From positions 434,001-498,000 of the forward strand of contig CAZXWN010000001.1 of the NCBI GenBank assembly GCA_964644695.1: DNA of 64,000 nt, written 5' to 3'. A program made the position numbers and the translations under genes. Numbering within the stretch: position 1 is the stretch's first letter; each line of letters starts with the position of its first letter. The DNA comes from CAZXWN01 sp964644695 [NCBI: uncultured bacterium]. Its GTDB lineage: Bacteria; UBP4; UBA4092. The notes under the pieces are model-generated. The model saw only the letters and a program-made list of their open reading frames with translations, did no database searches and was not told the DNA's origin. This document shows, piece after piece, positions 1 to 8,644 of this stretch.

Positions 1-1
1 C

Positions 2-1666
2 TTGGCAATAACCCTTCTATTGGCTTTCAATGTGTTTCAATATTATCTGGGACTTTCATCGGCGGGAGAAGGTACCAACGCAGGAACATCTAAAGAAAGT
101 CCTGCCAGTCAATATGATTTTGCAACATCATGGTCATTCCCTCCTGAGGAAATAGTCACTCTATTCCTTCAACGTCCTTTTGGAAATATCACTGGGGATC
201 CTACTGGTAATGAATATTGGGGACGTATTGGCAGCAAAAATATGGTCCTGAAATTAAACGATGACTATGTGGGTGTAATTCCATTGTTATTTGCCGCCAT
301 CGCTCTCATTACGCTTCCGAGAAGGAAAACAATATTCTGGGGACTCTTGGCGGGAATTTCATTACTATTTGCATTTGGAGGTTATACTCCTCTCTATAAA
401 TTGGTTTATGCTTTCCCGGCCATGAAAAACTTTAGAGCTCCAACGAAGTGGTTCTTTATAACAACCTTTTCGATAAGTATTTTGTCGGCATTAGGAGTGC
501 AATGGTTTTATACTCGTACAAATGACGAAAGCAATTCCAAAAAAGTAAATCTAATAATTAAATCTCTACTTACATTATGTGGAATTAGCTTTCTCACCGT
601 ATTAATTGCTGAGATATTTAGCACACAGATTACCGGATTATTTAAGAATTTGGACTACTCGATTGTTCTATCCAGGTATCAAGTTTTCGTAAAAAGTTTA
701 TGGAAAATGAATTACATTCTTTGGCCCACAGCAGGATTAATTTATGCCGGATTGAAAATTAAAAATTGGCATTCAATTCGCAATATTATTGTCGGGTCAT
801 TAGCATGTTTATTGATTATAGAATTATGGATGTCCGGCAGTTATTTTATTCAATACTTTGATTGGAAAGATACTTATTCTGCCAGTCCCATTACACAATA
901 TATACAAAATGATAAAGAATATCCACGTGTTAAACTGGGTCCACAAAACGCGGTTGTTGCCAATATGGCCCAGATGCAATTCAAATACTATCAAATAAAC
1001 CTCTGGGACAGCCCAGCTTCTCGATTACCAGTACATTATCAGAACTTCCTGGATAAGATCGCTTCAAAAGATTTTATGAAGTTCATGGACACCGTCAGTA
1101 TTAAATACTTGGTCTCTGGACAACAAATTGGGGATCCAATGTTTGAACAAGTTCAAATGCAGCCTGGTGCTGTTTTATATAAATATGCGAATGCCGTACC
1201 ACATGCGTATCTGATATCTAAGTACATAAAATCGGATTCGGATGATAAATCCCTGGATTTATTGGCTGCCCCCGAATTTAATGTTAGAAATGCAGTCATT
1301 CTCAATAATCCACCATCCGTTCCAAATACGGCTGATTCTGGATACGCATCAAACGCTGTAAATTTCACGAAATATTCCAACAATGAAATCATCATGACAG
1401 CAAACGCACCTCAAGATTCCTTCTTAGTCCTGACTGACTATTATTTTCCGGATTGGAAAGCCTATATAAACGGCAATGAAACCCCAATTTATCGGGCCAA
1501 TTATCTAGTCCGTGCAATAAGAGTTCCGAAAGGTCAAAATACGGTTAAATTTATTTATGAACCACCTATGACGGGTCTCTATGTAACGGCCTATACCTGG
1601 ATTCTTATTTTATTAGGACTTGGGATTTACTTTATTGTTTGTCTCAAAAAAAGGAGGATATTGTAA
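2..1666 (+). CDS. YfhO-family multi-pass membrane protein, C-terminal part (5' truncated by window edge)
   Basis: The reading frame is open at the left edge, so the true start lies outside. The 554 residues seen contain about six to eight hydrophobic segments in the first 300 residues, then a soluble periplasmic domain. The end has the beta-rich pattern typical of YfhO proteins (DYYFPDWKAYINGNE, then VPKGQNTVKFIYEPP) and one last membrane helix before a basic tail (CLKKRRIL). YfhO proteins are GT-C-fold enzymes linked to glycosylation of lipoteichoic acid or surface polymers with a lipid-phosphate sugar donor. The stop TAA shares one base with the ATG of the next gene, a polyprenyl-phosphate sugar synthase, which fits that donor role (inference). 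Family call is good; substrate unknown. Confidence 0.8.
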   Translation: MAITLLLAFNVFQYYLGLSSAGEGTNAGTSKESPASQYDFATSWSFPPEEIVTLFLQRPFGNITGDPTGNEYWGRIGSKNMVLKLNDDYVGVIPLLFAAIALITLPRRKTIFWGLLAGISLLFAFGGYTPLYKLVYAFPAMKNFRAPTKWFFITTFSISILSALGVQWFYTRTNDESNSKKVNLIIKSLLTLCGISFLTVLIAEIFSTQITGLFKNLDYSIVLSRYQVFVKSLWKMNYILWPTAGLIYAGLKIKNWHSIRNIIVGSLACLLIIELWMSGSYFIQYFDWKDTYSASPITQYIQNDKEYPRVKLGPQNAVVANMAQMQFKYYQINLWDSPASRLPVHYQNFLDKIASKDFMKFMDTVSIKYLVSGQQIGDPMFEQVQMQPGAVLYKYANAVPHAYLISKYIKSDSDDKSLDLLAAPEFNVRNAVILNNPPSVPNTADSGYASNAVNFTKYSNNEIIMTANAPQDSFLVLTDYYFPDWKAYINGNETPIYRANYLVRAIRVPKGQNTVKFIYEPPMTGLYVTAYTWILILLGLGIYFIVCLKKRRIL

Positions 1667-2391
1667 TGAAATGCATGATTGTCATTCCAACTTATAATGA
1701 GAAAGCAAATCTTCCGGTCTTAATAGAAGAAATATTTAAGCATCAAATTCCATTTTCAATATTGATAGTTGATGATAATTCCCCAGATGGAACGGGTCTA
1801 ATTGCAGATGAATTAGCTAAGCAATATCCAGATAGAGTGCATGTAATCCATCGTGCTGGGAAAATGGGATTAGGTTCAGCCTACATAGAGGGCTTTAAAT
1901 ATGCCTTAAAATGGGGTGCTGATTATATCTTCGAAATGGATGCAGACTTTTCACATGATCCCCGTTATTTACCCGATTTTATTGAAAAGATTAAAGATTA
2001 CGACGTTGTTGTAGGATCACGTTATGTAAATGGCATTAGTGTTATAAACTGGCCTTTAAGCCGACTGGTCTTAAGTTTGATCGCATCCCAGTATGTTCGA
2101 CTTATTACAGGGCTTAAACTTACGGATACAACAGCTGGATACAAATGTTTCTCCAGGAAAGTATTGGAAACCATTGACCTTGATGCTGTTTACTCTAATG
2201 GATACTCATTTCAAATTGAAATGAACTATCGTACCACCAAATTAGGCTTTAAAATTGGAGAAATACCCATTATCTTTGTAGATCGACATTCTGGAACTTC
2301 AAAGATGTCTGGTCATATTGTCAGAGAAGCTTTATATGTTGTCTGGAAATTAAGACTCGGTTTTGGAAGTAAAAATACTAGAAATAAATAA
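1666..2391 (+). CDS. Polyprenyl-phosphate mannose/glucose synthase (Dpm1-like GT2)
   Basis: A 241-residue GT2 enzyme of the dolichol-phosphate mannosyltransferase type. It should transfer a hexose from a nucleotide sugar to undecaprenyl phosphate at the inner membrane face. Visible motifs are IPTYNEKANL (residue 6 on), the nucleotide-binding VDDNSPDGTG, the catalytic DADFSHDP and the later GSRYVNG and TTAGYKCF. It has no C-terminal membrane helices, as in the soluble Dpm1 class. The ATG at 1666 is chosen because AAGGAGG at 1651-1657 lies 8 nt upstream; a longer TTG-initiated frame runs inside the previous gene and is unlikely. It overlaps the YfhO-type gene by one base, so the two are translationally coupled. 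Which hexose is carried cannot be told. Confidence 0.88.
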   Translation: MKCMIVIPTYNEKANLPVLIEEIFKHQIPFSILIVDDNSPDGTGLIADELAKQYPDRVHVIHRAGKMGLGSAYIEGFKYALKWGADYIFEMDADFSHDPRYLPDFIEKIKDYDVVVGSRYVNGISVINWPLSRLVLSLIASQYVRLITGLKLTDTTAGYKCFSRKVLETIDLDAVYSNGYSFQIEMNYRTTKLGFKIGEIPIIFVDRHSGTSKMSGHIVREALYVVWKLRLGFGSKNTRNK

Positions 2392-2429
2392 GTTAGATAC
2401 AATAAGTAAATGTCTTTTCTATAACAAGG

Positions 2430-2473
2430 CACCATCGAACAAGATTGATCTTGTTCGATGGTGTTTCTTTTTT
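2430..2473 (+). terminator. Rho-independent terminator; palindrome family copy 1
   Basis: A perfect 16-bp inverted repeat (CACCATCGAACAAGAT and its complement, two central bases) spans 2430-2463 and is followed by a T-rich run (TTTCTTTTTT). It lies 39 nt after the Dpm1-like gene and should end that transcript. The inner part is the half-site shared by five palindromes in this window. Confidence 0.85.
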
Positions 2474-2527
2474 AATTTTCGACAATAAAAGTTATGTTAT
2501 ATTGGTAGGTAATATTTGTTAGGTATT

Positions 2528-3778
2528 ATGCTGAATTTACGAGAAAAATTATCCCGATTAAAATCGGAAGCGAAAATTGAAAAGAACAACATCGATTCAG
2601 AGTTAATGAATTACGAAAAACTGGGAGAAACTCTGGGGGGAAGAGTATTATCCTCAGATGAAGGACAGATAATTCATTTCAAGACTGAATTTGATATAGA
2701 TCATTGTTACAATCACTTTCCAAATGGAAATTCCAAAATATGCCCCATTGGCATTCGTACGTTGTCTAATATGGAGGAAATTGTCGATTTTCAGAATTTT
2801 GAAAATATCCTTTTTCTGGATACTGAAACAACGGGATTAGCAGGTGGAACAGGCACAATCGCATTTTTGACCGGAATTGGATATTTCTTAGATAACCACT
2901 TTGTGGTTGAACAGATATTTCTGCCTGATTACGGTGAAGAAGAAGCATTTCTAGAATATCTGAAAAGCCGGTTTTCCAAATATGATGTTCTCGTCACATA
3001 TAATGGAAAATCCTATGACTTAAACCTGCTTAAATATCGATATCGAATGAATAGAATTGAGTTTCCATTCAATCAATCCTGTCATTTAGATTTACTGCAT
3101 ACCTCTCGTCAATTATGGAAGAATAGGCTTGATCGATGTGGTCTCCAAGATATCGAGAAGCAGATATTGAATATTCATCGCAAAGAAGATATTCCTGGAT
3201 CACAAATTCCCCAAGCTTACTTTGATTTTTTATCTCATCAAAAAATAGATACAATGCCACTTATCATTCAACACAATCAGATGGACATATTATCCCTGGC
3301 ATTGCTTTTAATCTGGATAACCCAAACACTCGGGAATCCATTTCATCAACAAAATGCAGATGTTCAAGATTTATATAGCTTAGGTCGTTTATTTAAAAAG
3401 AAATTTGAGAGTTCCAAAGCGATTGCCTGCTTTGAGAAAGCCGCAGGCTTAAAAGCCACTACACACACCCGAGACGCAGTCTATCGTGAATGGGGAGAAT
3501 TTTTAAAATCATCAAAACAATGGTCAGAGGCTGTTGATGTTTGGTCTGAATGGTTAAATAATGATCCTCTATTTCCCGAGGAACCCTTGGTTGAGTTAGC
3601 AAAGTATTACGAACATCAAGCACGAGATTATCAGAAAGCGATCCAGATAGTGGAACGGGCAAAAGAAGCGATTATTAATAGAAGAAGTCTTAATAGAGCC
3701 CTAAAGGTAAATACTAATCTTGCAGAATGGGATAAAAGATATTGTCGTCTTTGCAGAAAGATAAAAAGTAAGCACTAA
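2528..3778 (+). CDS. YprB-like ribonuclease H-fold exonuclease with TPR-like tail
   Basis: A protein of about 416 residues. The central part has the 3'-5' exonuclease signature of the YprB RNase H-like domain: FLDTETTGLAGG (first acidic pair), then VTYNGKSYDLNLLKYR and a late HNQMDILSLA motif carrying the last acidic residue. This is a DEDD-type nuclease fold. The last 120 residues are helical with TPR character (DLYSLGRLFKKKFESSKAIACFEKA). YprB homologues are poorly characterised and their substrate is unknown. The start is taken at ATG 2528, the first ATG; a TTG at 2516 is possible. The stop overlaps the stop of the convergent helicase gene by three bases, with no room for a terminator. Confidence 0.8.
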   Translation: MLNLREKLSRLKSEAKIEKNNIDSELMNYEKLGETLGGRVLSSDEGQIIHFKTEFDIDHCYNHFPNGNSKICPIGIRTLSNMEEIVDFQNFENILFLDTETTGLAGGTGTIAFLTGIGYFLDNHFVVEQIFLPDYGEEEAFLEYLKSRFSKYDVLVTYNGKSYDLNLLKYRYRMNRIEFPFNQSCHLDLLHTSRQLWKNRLDRCGLQDIEKQILNIHRKEDIPGSQIPQAYFDFLSHQKIDTMPLIIQHNQMDILSLALLLIWITQTLGNPFHQQNADVQDLYSLGRLFKKKFESSKAIACFEKAAGLKATTHTRDAVYREWGEFLKSSKQWSEAVDVWSEWLNNDPLFPEEPLVELAKYYEHQARDYQKAIQIVERAKEAIINRRSLNRALKVNTNLAEWDKRYCRLCRKIKSKH

Positions 3779-5514
3779 ACTGTTTTTGCGCTGGATTTTA
3801 CTTTTCGTTTCGGGGTTATTTCATAATTATTGGATACGGATGTATCATCAAGAGGTAATTCACCCTCTATCTCAATTGTAAATCTTGGTTCGGTTTTAAA
3901 TATCTGCAATCTTTGCATACTATGCTCTTTGAGATAGGGTGCCTCATCTATAAAATCTATAATAATAGCTTCTGTCTTTTCCTCTATAGGGCGAAGAGCA
4001 CGTCCAACTCTCTGTAAGGCTCTGGTTTCTGATTTTCCGCCACCAGCAAGTATTACACAACCTAATGTTGGAACATCCAACCCCTCATCTGCCAGGGTAG
4101 TAGCAATCAGAACTTTCAACTCCTTACTTTTAAATCTTTTTAAGACTTTATTACGCTTAAGAGTCGAATCGTTACCTTGTATGAACTCTGAACCTTCAAT
4201 TAAACGATATAATTCTAATCCATGTTTCACTTGTTGAACCAGAATCAATACAGTTCTTCCTTCCTGAACCATTCCCTGAACAATATGAGTGATTTGTTTA
4301 TTACGATGAGGATTTTGAACAATATGTTGTTGATAAACCGTGGCGTAATCCTTATTGCCAAGATTTTGCAATGATTGAACATTAAAATACTTTATACGGG
4401 GAGGCACAAGATATTTCTGATCAATTAAAACAGAGGCATTTATCTTTATGATTTTGGGGCCTAATGCAGATTCAATCAATAAATCCTGATGGTCAGCTCG
4501 GTAAGGTGTTGCACTTAAACCATAACGATAATATGCATTGCTTGTTTTCATGGCAACAGTATAACAAGTGTCTGCCGGCAAATGATGACATTCATCAAAA
4601 AACACAACAGGTGCTGATTCAATCAGTTTGACAATATCATCTCGAGCAGTATCAACCTGGGTTAAATCATCTTGATCTTCTTCATCAAAAAACTGATATT
4701 TTTCACCCAACGCTCTAACTACAGTTTGAATGGTTGCTACCGTAATAGGCTCAATCTGTATTTTTCCATCTCCAATTTGCCCAATGGGACAACCAAGATG
4801 TGTTTCAAAATACTCTTTCGTTTGATAAAGCAATTCTCTGGTATGAACAAAAAATACAGTAGGCAATTTCAACTTTGAAATCAATGACGCTGCCACCAAC
4901 GTTTTTCCTGATCCCGTAGCCATTTCCAAGATACCCCGGCGATATTCAAGCGCTTTTTTAATCACCGTTTCCTGATATTCTCTTAAGGGTAGGGATGGAG
5001 CTGCAATTTTCAAGGAAGGTTTAGGAATAGGACGGTCATCAATTAGATGATATGTATACTCATTTTTCTTGAATCTGGCTATTAATCGAGGCAATAATCC
5101 TGTTGGGAAAGTATGGTCTCGTTTATTAAAAAGATGCCGGCGACCATCCCATGTTCCCTTTGCATATTTGGGATTATATTCAGCGCCTTGAATCCAAAAG
5201 GATGTTACTTCATCAATAATTTCGATAGGAAAAGATGAACCTTGAATAGTGCATAACACATTGTTAATCCGAATCTGAAATGTAGATGCAGTCCAGTTCT
5301 TCTGGTAAATATCCATTATTTCAGGTTGAATGTTTTCGGGATGTAAATAAAATATTTTTAATATATCTGGAAGGTGGGCGATATGAACTTCCCATTGCTT
5401 ATCATCAGGATTCCAGCGACGATTCTCTAATTCGCGAATTTTCGAAATAGTCTCAGAATCATACGGAAAACGCAAAGCCAGATATTCGTCATTTAGAAGA
5501 GACAGCTCTATCAT
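3775..5514 (-). CDS. DEAD/DEAH superfamily 2 helicase, UvsW/XPB-like, with HARP-like N-terminus
   Basis: A 579-residue SF2 DNA helicase or translocase. Motifs in order: LREYQ (Q-like), Walker A ATGSGKT, the Walker B variant FFDECHH, LSATPYR (motif III), then ADEGLDVPTLGCVILAGG and QRVGRALRP (motifs V and VI). The first 70 residues (RWNPDDKQWEV) resemble the HARP annealing-helicase module. Residues 90-150 (WDGRRHLF, FPTGLLPRL) resemble the N-terminus of phage T4 UvsW. Together these suggest a role in branched DNA or fork repair (inference). The ATG at 5514 shares one base with the TAA of alr, so it is translated as the last gene of the rpsA-alr-helicase operon. Confidence 0.82.
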   Translation of the reverse strand: MIELSLLNDEYLALRFPYDSETISKIRELENRRWNPDDKQWEVHIAHLPDILKIFYLHPENIQPEIMDIYQKNWTASTFQIRINNVLCTIQGSSFPIEIIDEVTSFWIQGAEYNPKYAKGTWDGRRHLFNKRDHTFPTGLLPRLIARFKKNEYTYHLIDDRPIPKPSLKIAAPSLPLREYQETVIKKALEYRRGILEMATGSGKTLVAASLISKLKLPTVFFVHTRELLYQTKEYFETHLGCPIGQIGDGKIQIEPITVATIQTVVRALGEKYQFFDEEDQDDLTQVDTARDDIVKLIESAPVVFFDECHHLPADTCYTVAMKTSNAYYRYGLSATPYRADHQDLLIESALGPKIIKINASVLIDQKYLVPPRIKYFNVQSLQNLGNKDYATVYQQHIVQNPHRNKQITHIVQGMVQEGRTVLILVQQVKHGLELYRLIEGSEFIQGNDSTLKRNKVLKRFKSKELKVLIATTLADEGLDVPTLGCVILAGGGKSETRALQRVGRALRPIEEKTEAIIIDFIDEAPYLKEHSMQRLQIFKTEPRFTIEIEGELPLDDTSVSNNYEITPKRKVKSSAKTV

Positions 5515-6644
5515 TAATTTTTATCCCGAGAATAAAACCTCTGATTCATAGAACCCAATGTGCATGCTGTTTCATAATTTATCGTGGAACTTCGTCTGGA
5601 GATCTCACTTAATGAAATAAATTGGTCACCTTGTTTGCCCGCAAAAACAACCTGATCTCCTAACTGAACATCCGGTACATCGGTAACATCTAACATCAGT
5701 TGATCCATACATATTCTACCAATGATAGGAACCTTACCGCCTCGTACCAAAGCATAACCATTATTTGATAATAAACGATTAAATCCATTTCTATAGCCAA
5801 CATTCACAGTAGCTATTTTTGTTTTACGCCAGGTCACAAAGGTGTGTCCATAACTAACTGTATGCCCGGGAAGGGCTTCCCTGATATGAGATATGGACGA
5901 GCATAAGGACATCGCTTGATGTAAATCAATTTTGCCAGACATAGATTCGTCTGGATATAGACCATAAATCATTAATCCAGGACGAACCATCTGATAATAA
6001 CTATCGGGATACTGAATAACACCAGCACTATTAGCTGCATGATAAATTGGAATGGGAATATTATTCCGTTTTAATTCTTCTTGAACCATATTGAAACGAT
6101 TCAGCTGTGTCTTAGTAAAAACATCGTCTTCATCTGAGGCAGCTAAATGCGTAAACATGTAATGAATATCAATATTGCTGTATTGCTTAATCGAAGACAC
6201 AAATTTAACGGCAGAATCATAAAAAGGACCGATACGGCCTATTCCCGTATCGGTCTCTATTTGTATAATAATCTTTTTATTTAGTTTTTTGCCCAAACGA
6301 TCAATTTCTATTGCTGTTTCCTGATGTGCCACATTGGGTATAAAGTCATAATCACCCAATAAATCTACTTCATGCGGTAATAAGCAAGTTAACAGCAACA
6401 GGGGTTGAGTAAACCCACATTTCCTAAACCTTACAACTTCATCCGGGGTTGCTACAGCAAAGATTGTCTTATCAAAAACACTTAATGTATTTACAATCTC
6501 TGGTAATCCATGACCATATGCATTGGCTTTTACTACTGCAGCAATCCAACGATTAGGACCAGCCAAAGTACGTATCTGCTTAAAATTGAACTCTATTGCA
6601 CTGAGATTGATATCACAGTAAGAGCGCAACCCATCATCAGTCAC
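5514..6644 (-). CDS. alr: Alanine racemase
   Basis: A 376-residue PLP enzyme that interconverts L- and D-alanine for peptidoglycan. The PLP lysine motif VVKANAYGHG is near residue 38. The fold-type III barrel is followed by the C-terminal domain with VSYGHTFVTWRKT, carrying the catalytic tyrosine (YGHTF), and GRICMDQLMLDVTDVP, both typical of Alr. The start is GTG at 6644, preceded by GAGGAG within the end of rpsA. The TAG stop of rpsA and this GTG share one base, so translation is coupled. It is followed by a one-base overlap with the helicase gene. Length is normal for the family. Confidence 0.95.
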   Translation of the reverse strand: MTDDGLRSYCDINLSAIEFNFKQIRTLAGPNRWIAAVVKANAYGHGLPEIVNTLSVFDKTIFAVATPDEVVRFRKCGFTQPLLLLTCLLPHEVDLLGDYDFIPNVAHQETAIEIDRLGKKLNKKIIIQIETDTGIGRIGPFYDSAVKFVSSIKQYSNIDIHYMFTHLAASDEDDVFTKTQLNRFNMVQEELKRNNIPIPIYHAANSAGVIQYPDSYYQMVRPGLMIYGLYPDESMSGKIDLHQAMSLCSSISHIREALPGHTVSYGHTFVTWRKTKIATVNVGYRNGFNRLLSNNGYALVRGGKVPIIGRICMDQLMLDVTDVPDVQLGDQVVFAGKQGDQFISLSEISRRSSTINYETACTLGSMNQRFYSRDKN

Positions 6645-8386
6645 TACTTTTGACTCTCCTCATCCTTCTTATCATTAACAGCTTGTTTAATGATCTCGCC
6701 TAGATTTGTTGCAACGATAGTATCTTGATTCATATATTCACGAACGGCCTTACGTTCTTGATCTTCTAAGATTGCGCGCCGGCTAATATGTACTTTTTTG
6801 GGTTTCTGTTCAATTCTGATTACTTTAAATTCAAGAATGTCACCGACCTTACAGAACTGGCGAGCATCATGAATTTTGTGAGAATCTAACTGCCGACTGG
6901 GGCAGAAGGCATCGATATTACCTTCAAACTCAACAGTAGCACCACCTTCAGTTACTTTAGTCACTGTTCCTTTGATTATCGAACCTTCTTTATTATCTTT
7001 AACAAAGGTTTTCCATGGGTCAGATGTTAATTGTTTAATACCCAGGCCAATTCGTCGTTTAGCTTTATTAAACTTCAAAACCCGGACATCAACTTCCTGA
7101 CCTTGTTGATAAACTTCTGAAGGGTTAATAGATTTTCCCCAAGTTAAATCGTTGACATGAACTAAACCTTCAACACCTTCTTCAATTTTGACAAACAATC
7201 CATGTTCTGTAACGCTGGTAATTGTACCCTTTGCAATAGAGTTAATTGGATATTTATTCTCAACAATATCCCATGGATCTGGCTGTGTCTGTCGAAGGCT
7301 TAACGAGATTCTCTGGTGGAGTTTATCGATACCAAGAATTTTTACCTGTACCTCACCAGATACATTTACAAGTTCTTTGGGATGTTTAATTCTTTGAACC
7401 CAAGACATCTCAGAAACATGAATCATTCCTTCAATACCCGGTTCAAGTTCCACAAATGCCCCAAAATCTGTCATTGCCGTCACTTTTCCCGTAACAATAG
7501 AGTTGATTGGATATTTTGCTTCTAAGGCATCCCAAGGGTTCTGTGTTATTTGTTTAAGACCTAAAGAAATCCGTTGTTGGTTAGAATCAACCTTCAATAT
7601 TATCAATTCAATTTTTTGTCCAACTTTTACAACTTCTTCAGCGGATTTGATTGGATTCCAAGCCATATCTGAAATATGTAAAAGACCATCAATACCACCA
7701 ATATCAACGAAAGCACCAAAAGAAGCAATTGATTTAATTGTTCCAATTATACGGTCGCCTTCTTTAAGATTTAACAATAATTCACGGCGTTTGGTCAGAC
7801 GTTCATCCTGAGCTATTTGTTTACGGCTTGCAACAACTTTGTTATGACGATCATCAAACTCAATAACTAAAAAGGGAAGGGATTGTCCAACTATGGACTG
7901 GGGGTCATCACTAGAGGATAGTCCAGACTGCGAAAAAGGCACAAAAGCTTTGATTCCATAGAAACTTACTGAGAAGCCAGCTTTATTATGTGTAACAACA
8001 GTGCCTTCAACAGGGGTTTTATTTTCAAAAGCTTTACGTAGTTCAGTCCAACCAACACGTTGATCCGCTTTTGATTTAGATAATGCAACCAAACCGTTAG
8101 ATGTCTCTGTTCTTAAAACATAAACATCTATTTCGTCACCGGTTTTCAACTTGATTTCGGAGTTAGAAAAAAGATTCAAATCCGAAGCAGGAATTAATCC
8201 CTCAGATTTATATCCGATATCGACAATAACACCTGATGAGGGATCTACTGAGAGTATTTTTCCATGAATTATCTGACCTTCATGAATAGTCATCATACCT
8301 TCATCTGATGACATATAGTCTGCCATTTCATCATTTATTTCTGGCATAGAATTTGGGTTTTGTGGATCTTCATTGAATTTTGCCAT
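6644..8386 (-). CDS. rpsA: 30S ribosomal protein S1 (six S1 domains)
   Basis: A 580-residue protein with six consecutive OB-fold S1 repeats, each opening with a G-x-I/V-x-G pattern: GQIIHGKILSV, KTPVEGTVVTH, GDRIIGTIKSI, NSIVTGKVTAM, NSIAKGTITSV and GSIIKGTVTKV. Repeats 3-5 end in the canonical HISDMAW / HVSEMSW / HVNDLTW. This is the six-domain S1 type that binds mRNA on the 30S subunit. It starts at ATG 8386 with AGGA about 8 nt upstream and has a clear sigma70-like promoter. It heads an operon with alr and a helicase, an uncommon pairing; the usual cmk neighbour is absent here. Confidence 0.95.
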   Translation of the reverse strand: MAKFNEDPQNPNSMPEINDEMADYMSSDEGMMTIHEGQIIHGKILSVDPSSGVIVDIGYKSEGLIPASDLNLFSNSEIKLKTGDEIDVYVLRTETSNGLVALSKSKADQRVGWTELRKAFENKTPVEGTVVTHNKAGFSVSFYGIKAFVPFSQSGLSSSDDPQSIVGQSLPFLVIEFDDRHNKVVASRKQIAQDERLTKRRELLLNLKEGDRIIGTIKSIASFGAFVDIGGIDGLLHISDMAWNPIKSAEEVVKVGQKIELIILKVDSNQQRISLGLKQITQNPWDALEAKYPINSIVTGKVTAMTDFGAFVELEPGIEGMIHVSEMSWVQRIKHPKELVNVSGEVQVKILGIDKLHQRISLSLRQTQPDPWDIVENKYPINSIAKGTITSVTEHGLFVKIEEGVEGLVHVNDLTWGKSINPSEVYQQGQEVDVRVLKFNKAKRRIGLGIKQLTSDPWKTFVKDNKEGSIIKGTVTKVTEGGATVEFEGNIDAFCPSRQLDSHKIHDARQFCKVGDILEFKVIRIEQKPKKVHISRRAILEDQERKAVREYMNQDTIVATNLGEIIKQAVNDKKDEESQK

Positions 8387-8429
8387 TTAGGAATCCTAAG
8401 AGGAGTAGTCTATGTTATATAGTTATATG

Positions 8430-8458
8430 ATTTTATAGTACATACAAAATAATGTCAA
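8430..8458 (-). promoter_or_regulatory. Putative sigma70-type promoter of rpsA-alr-helicase operon
   Basis: On the minus strand, a consensus -35 TTGACA (8453-8458) is separated by 17 nt from -10 TAAAAT (8430-8435), about 45 nt upstream of the rpsA start. The match is 6/6 and 5/6 to consensus with ideal spacing. No experimental support. Confidence 0.7.
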
Positions 8459-8644
8459 TGAAATCAAGCTATCAACTAACCAATATGAATTGGATTATTT
8501 GTTTTGCTTCACCCAAGGGTATTATAAATAGCGTCTTTAAAAAACAAAATTGAGTATTTCAAATTAATAAATACTCCCTTATCTATAGATATATGAATAA
8601 AATATATATGAGTGTTTTGATTTTTCAAGAAGGAGCTTAACCAA

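Noticed and set aside
1639-1665. TTG-initiated extension of the Dpm1-like protein
   Set aside because: It overlaps the previous gene and adds a nonconserved piece; AAGGAGG at 1651-1657 points to ATG 1666.
2430-2463. Palindrome copies as insertion sequence ends or CRISPR repeats
   Set aside because: No transposase, target duplications, regular spacing or spacers; copies are single and far apart.
7188-7811. Plus-strand open frames of 69-102 residues opposite rpsA
   Set aside because: They are antisense shadows of the S1 repeats, with no ribosome site or recognisable protein.
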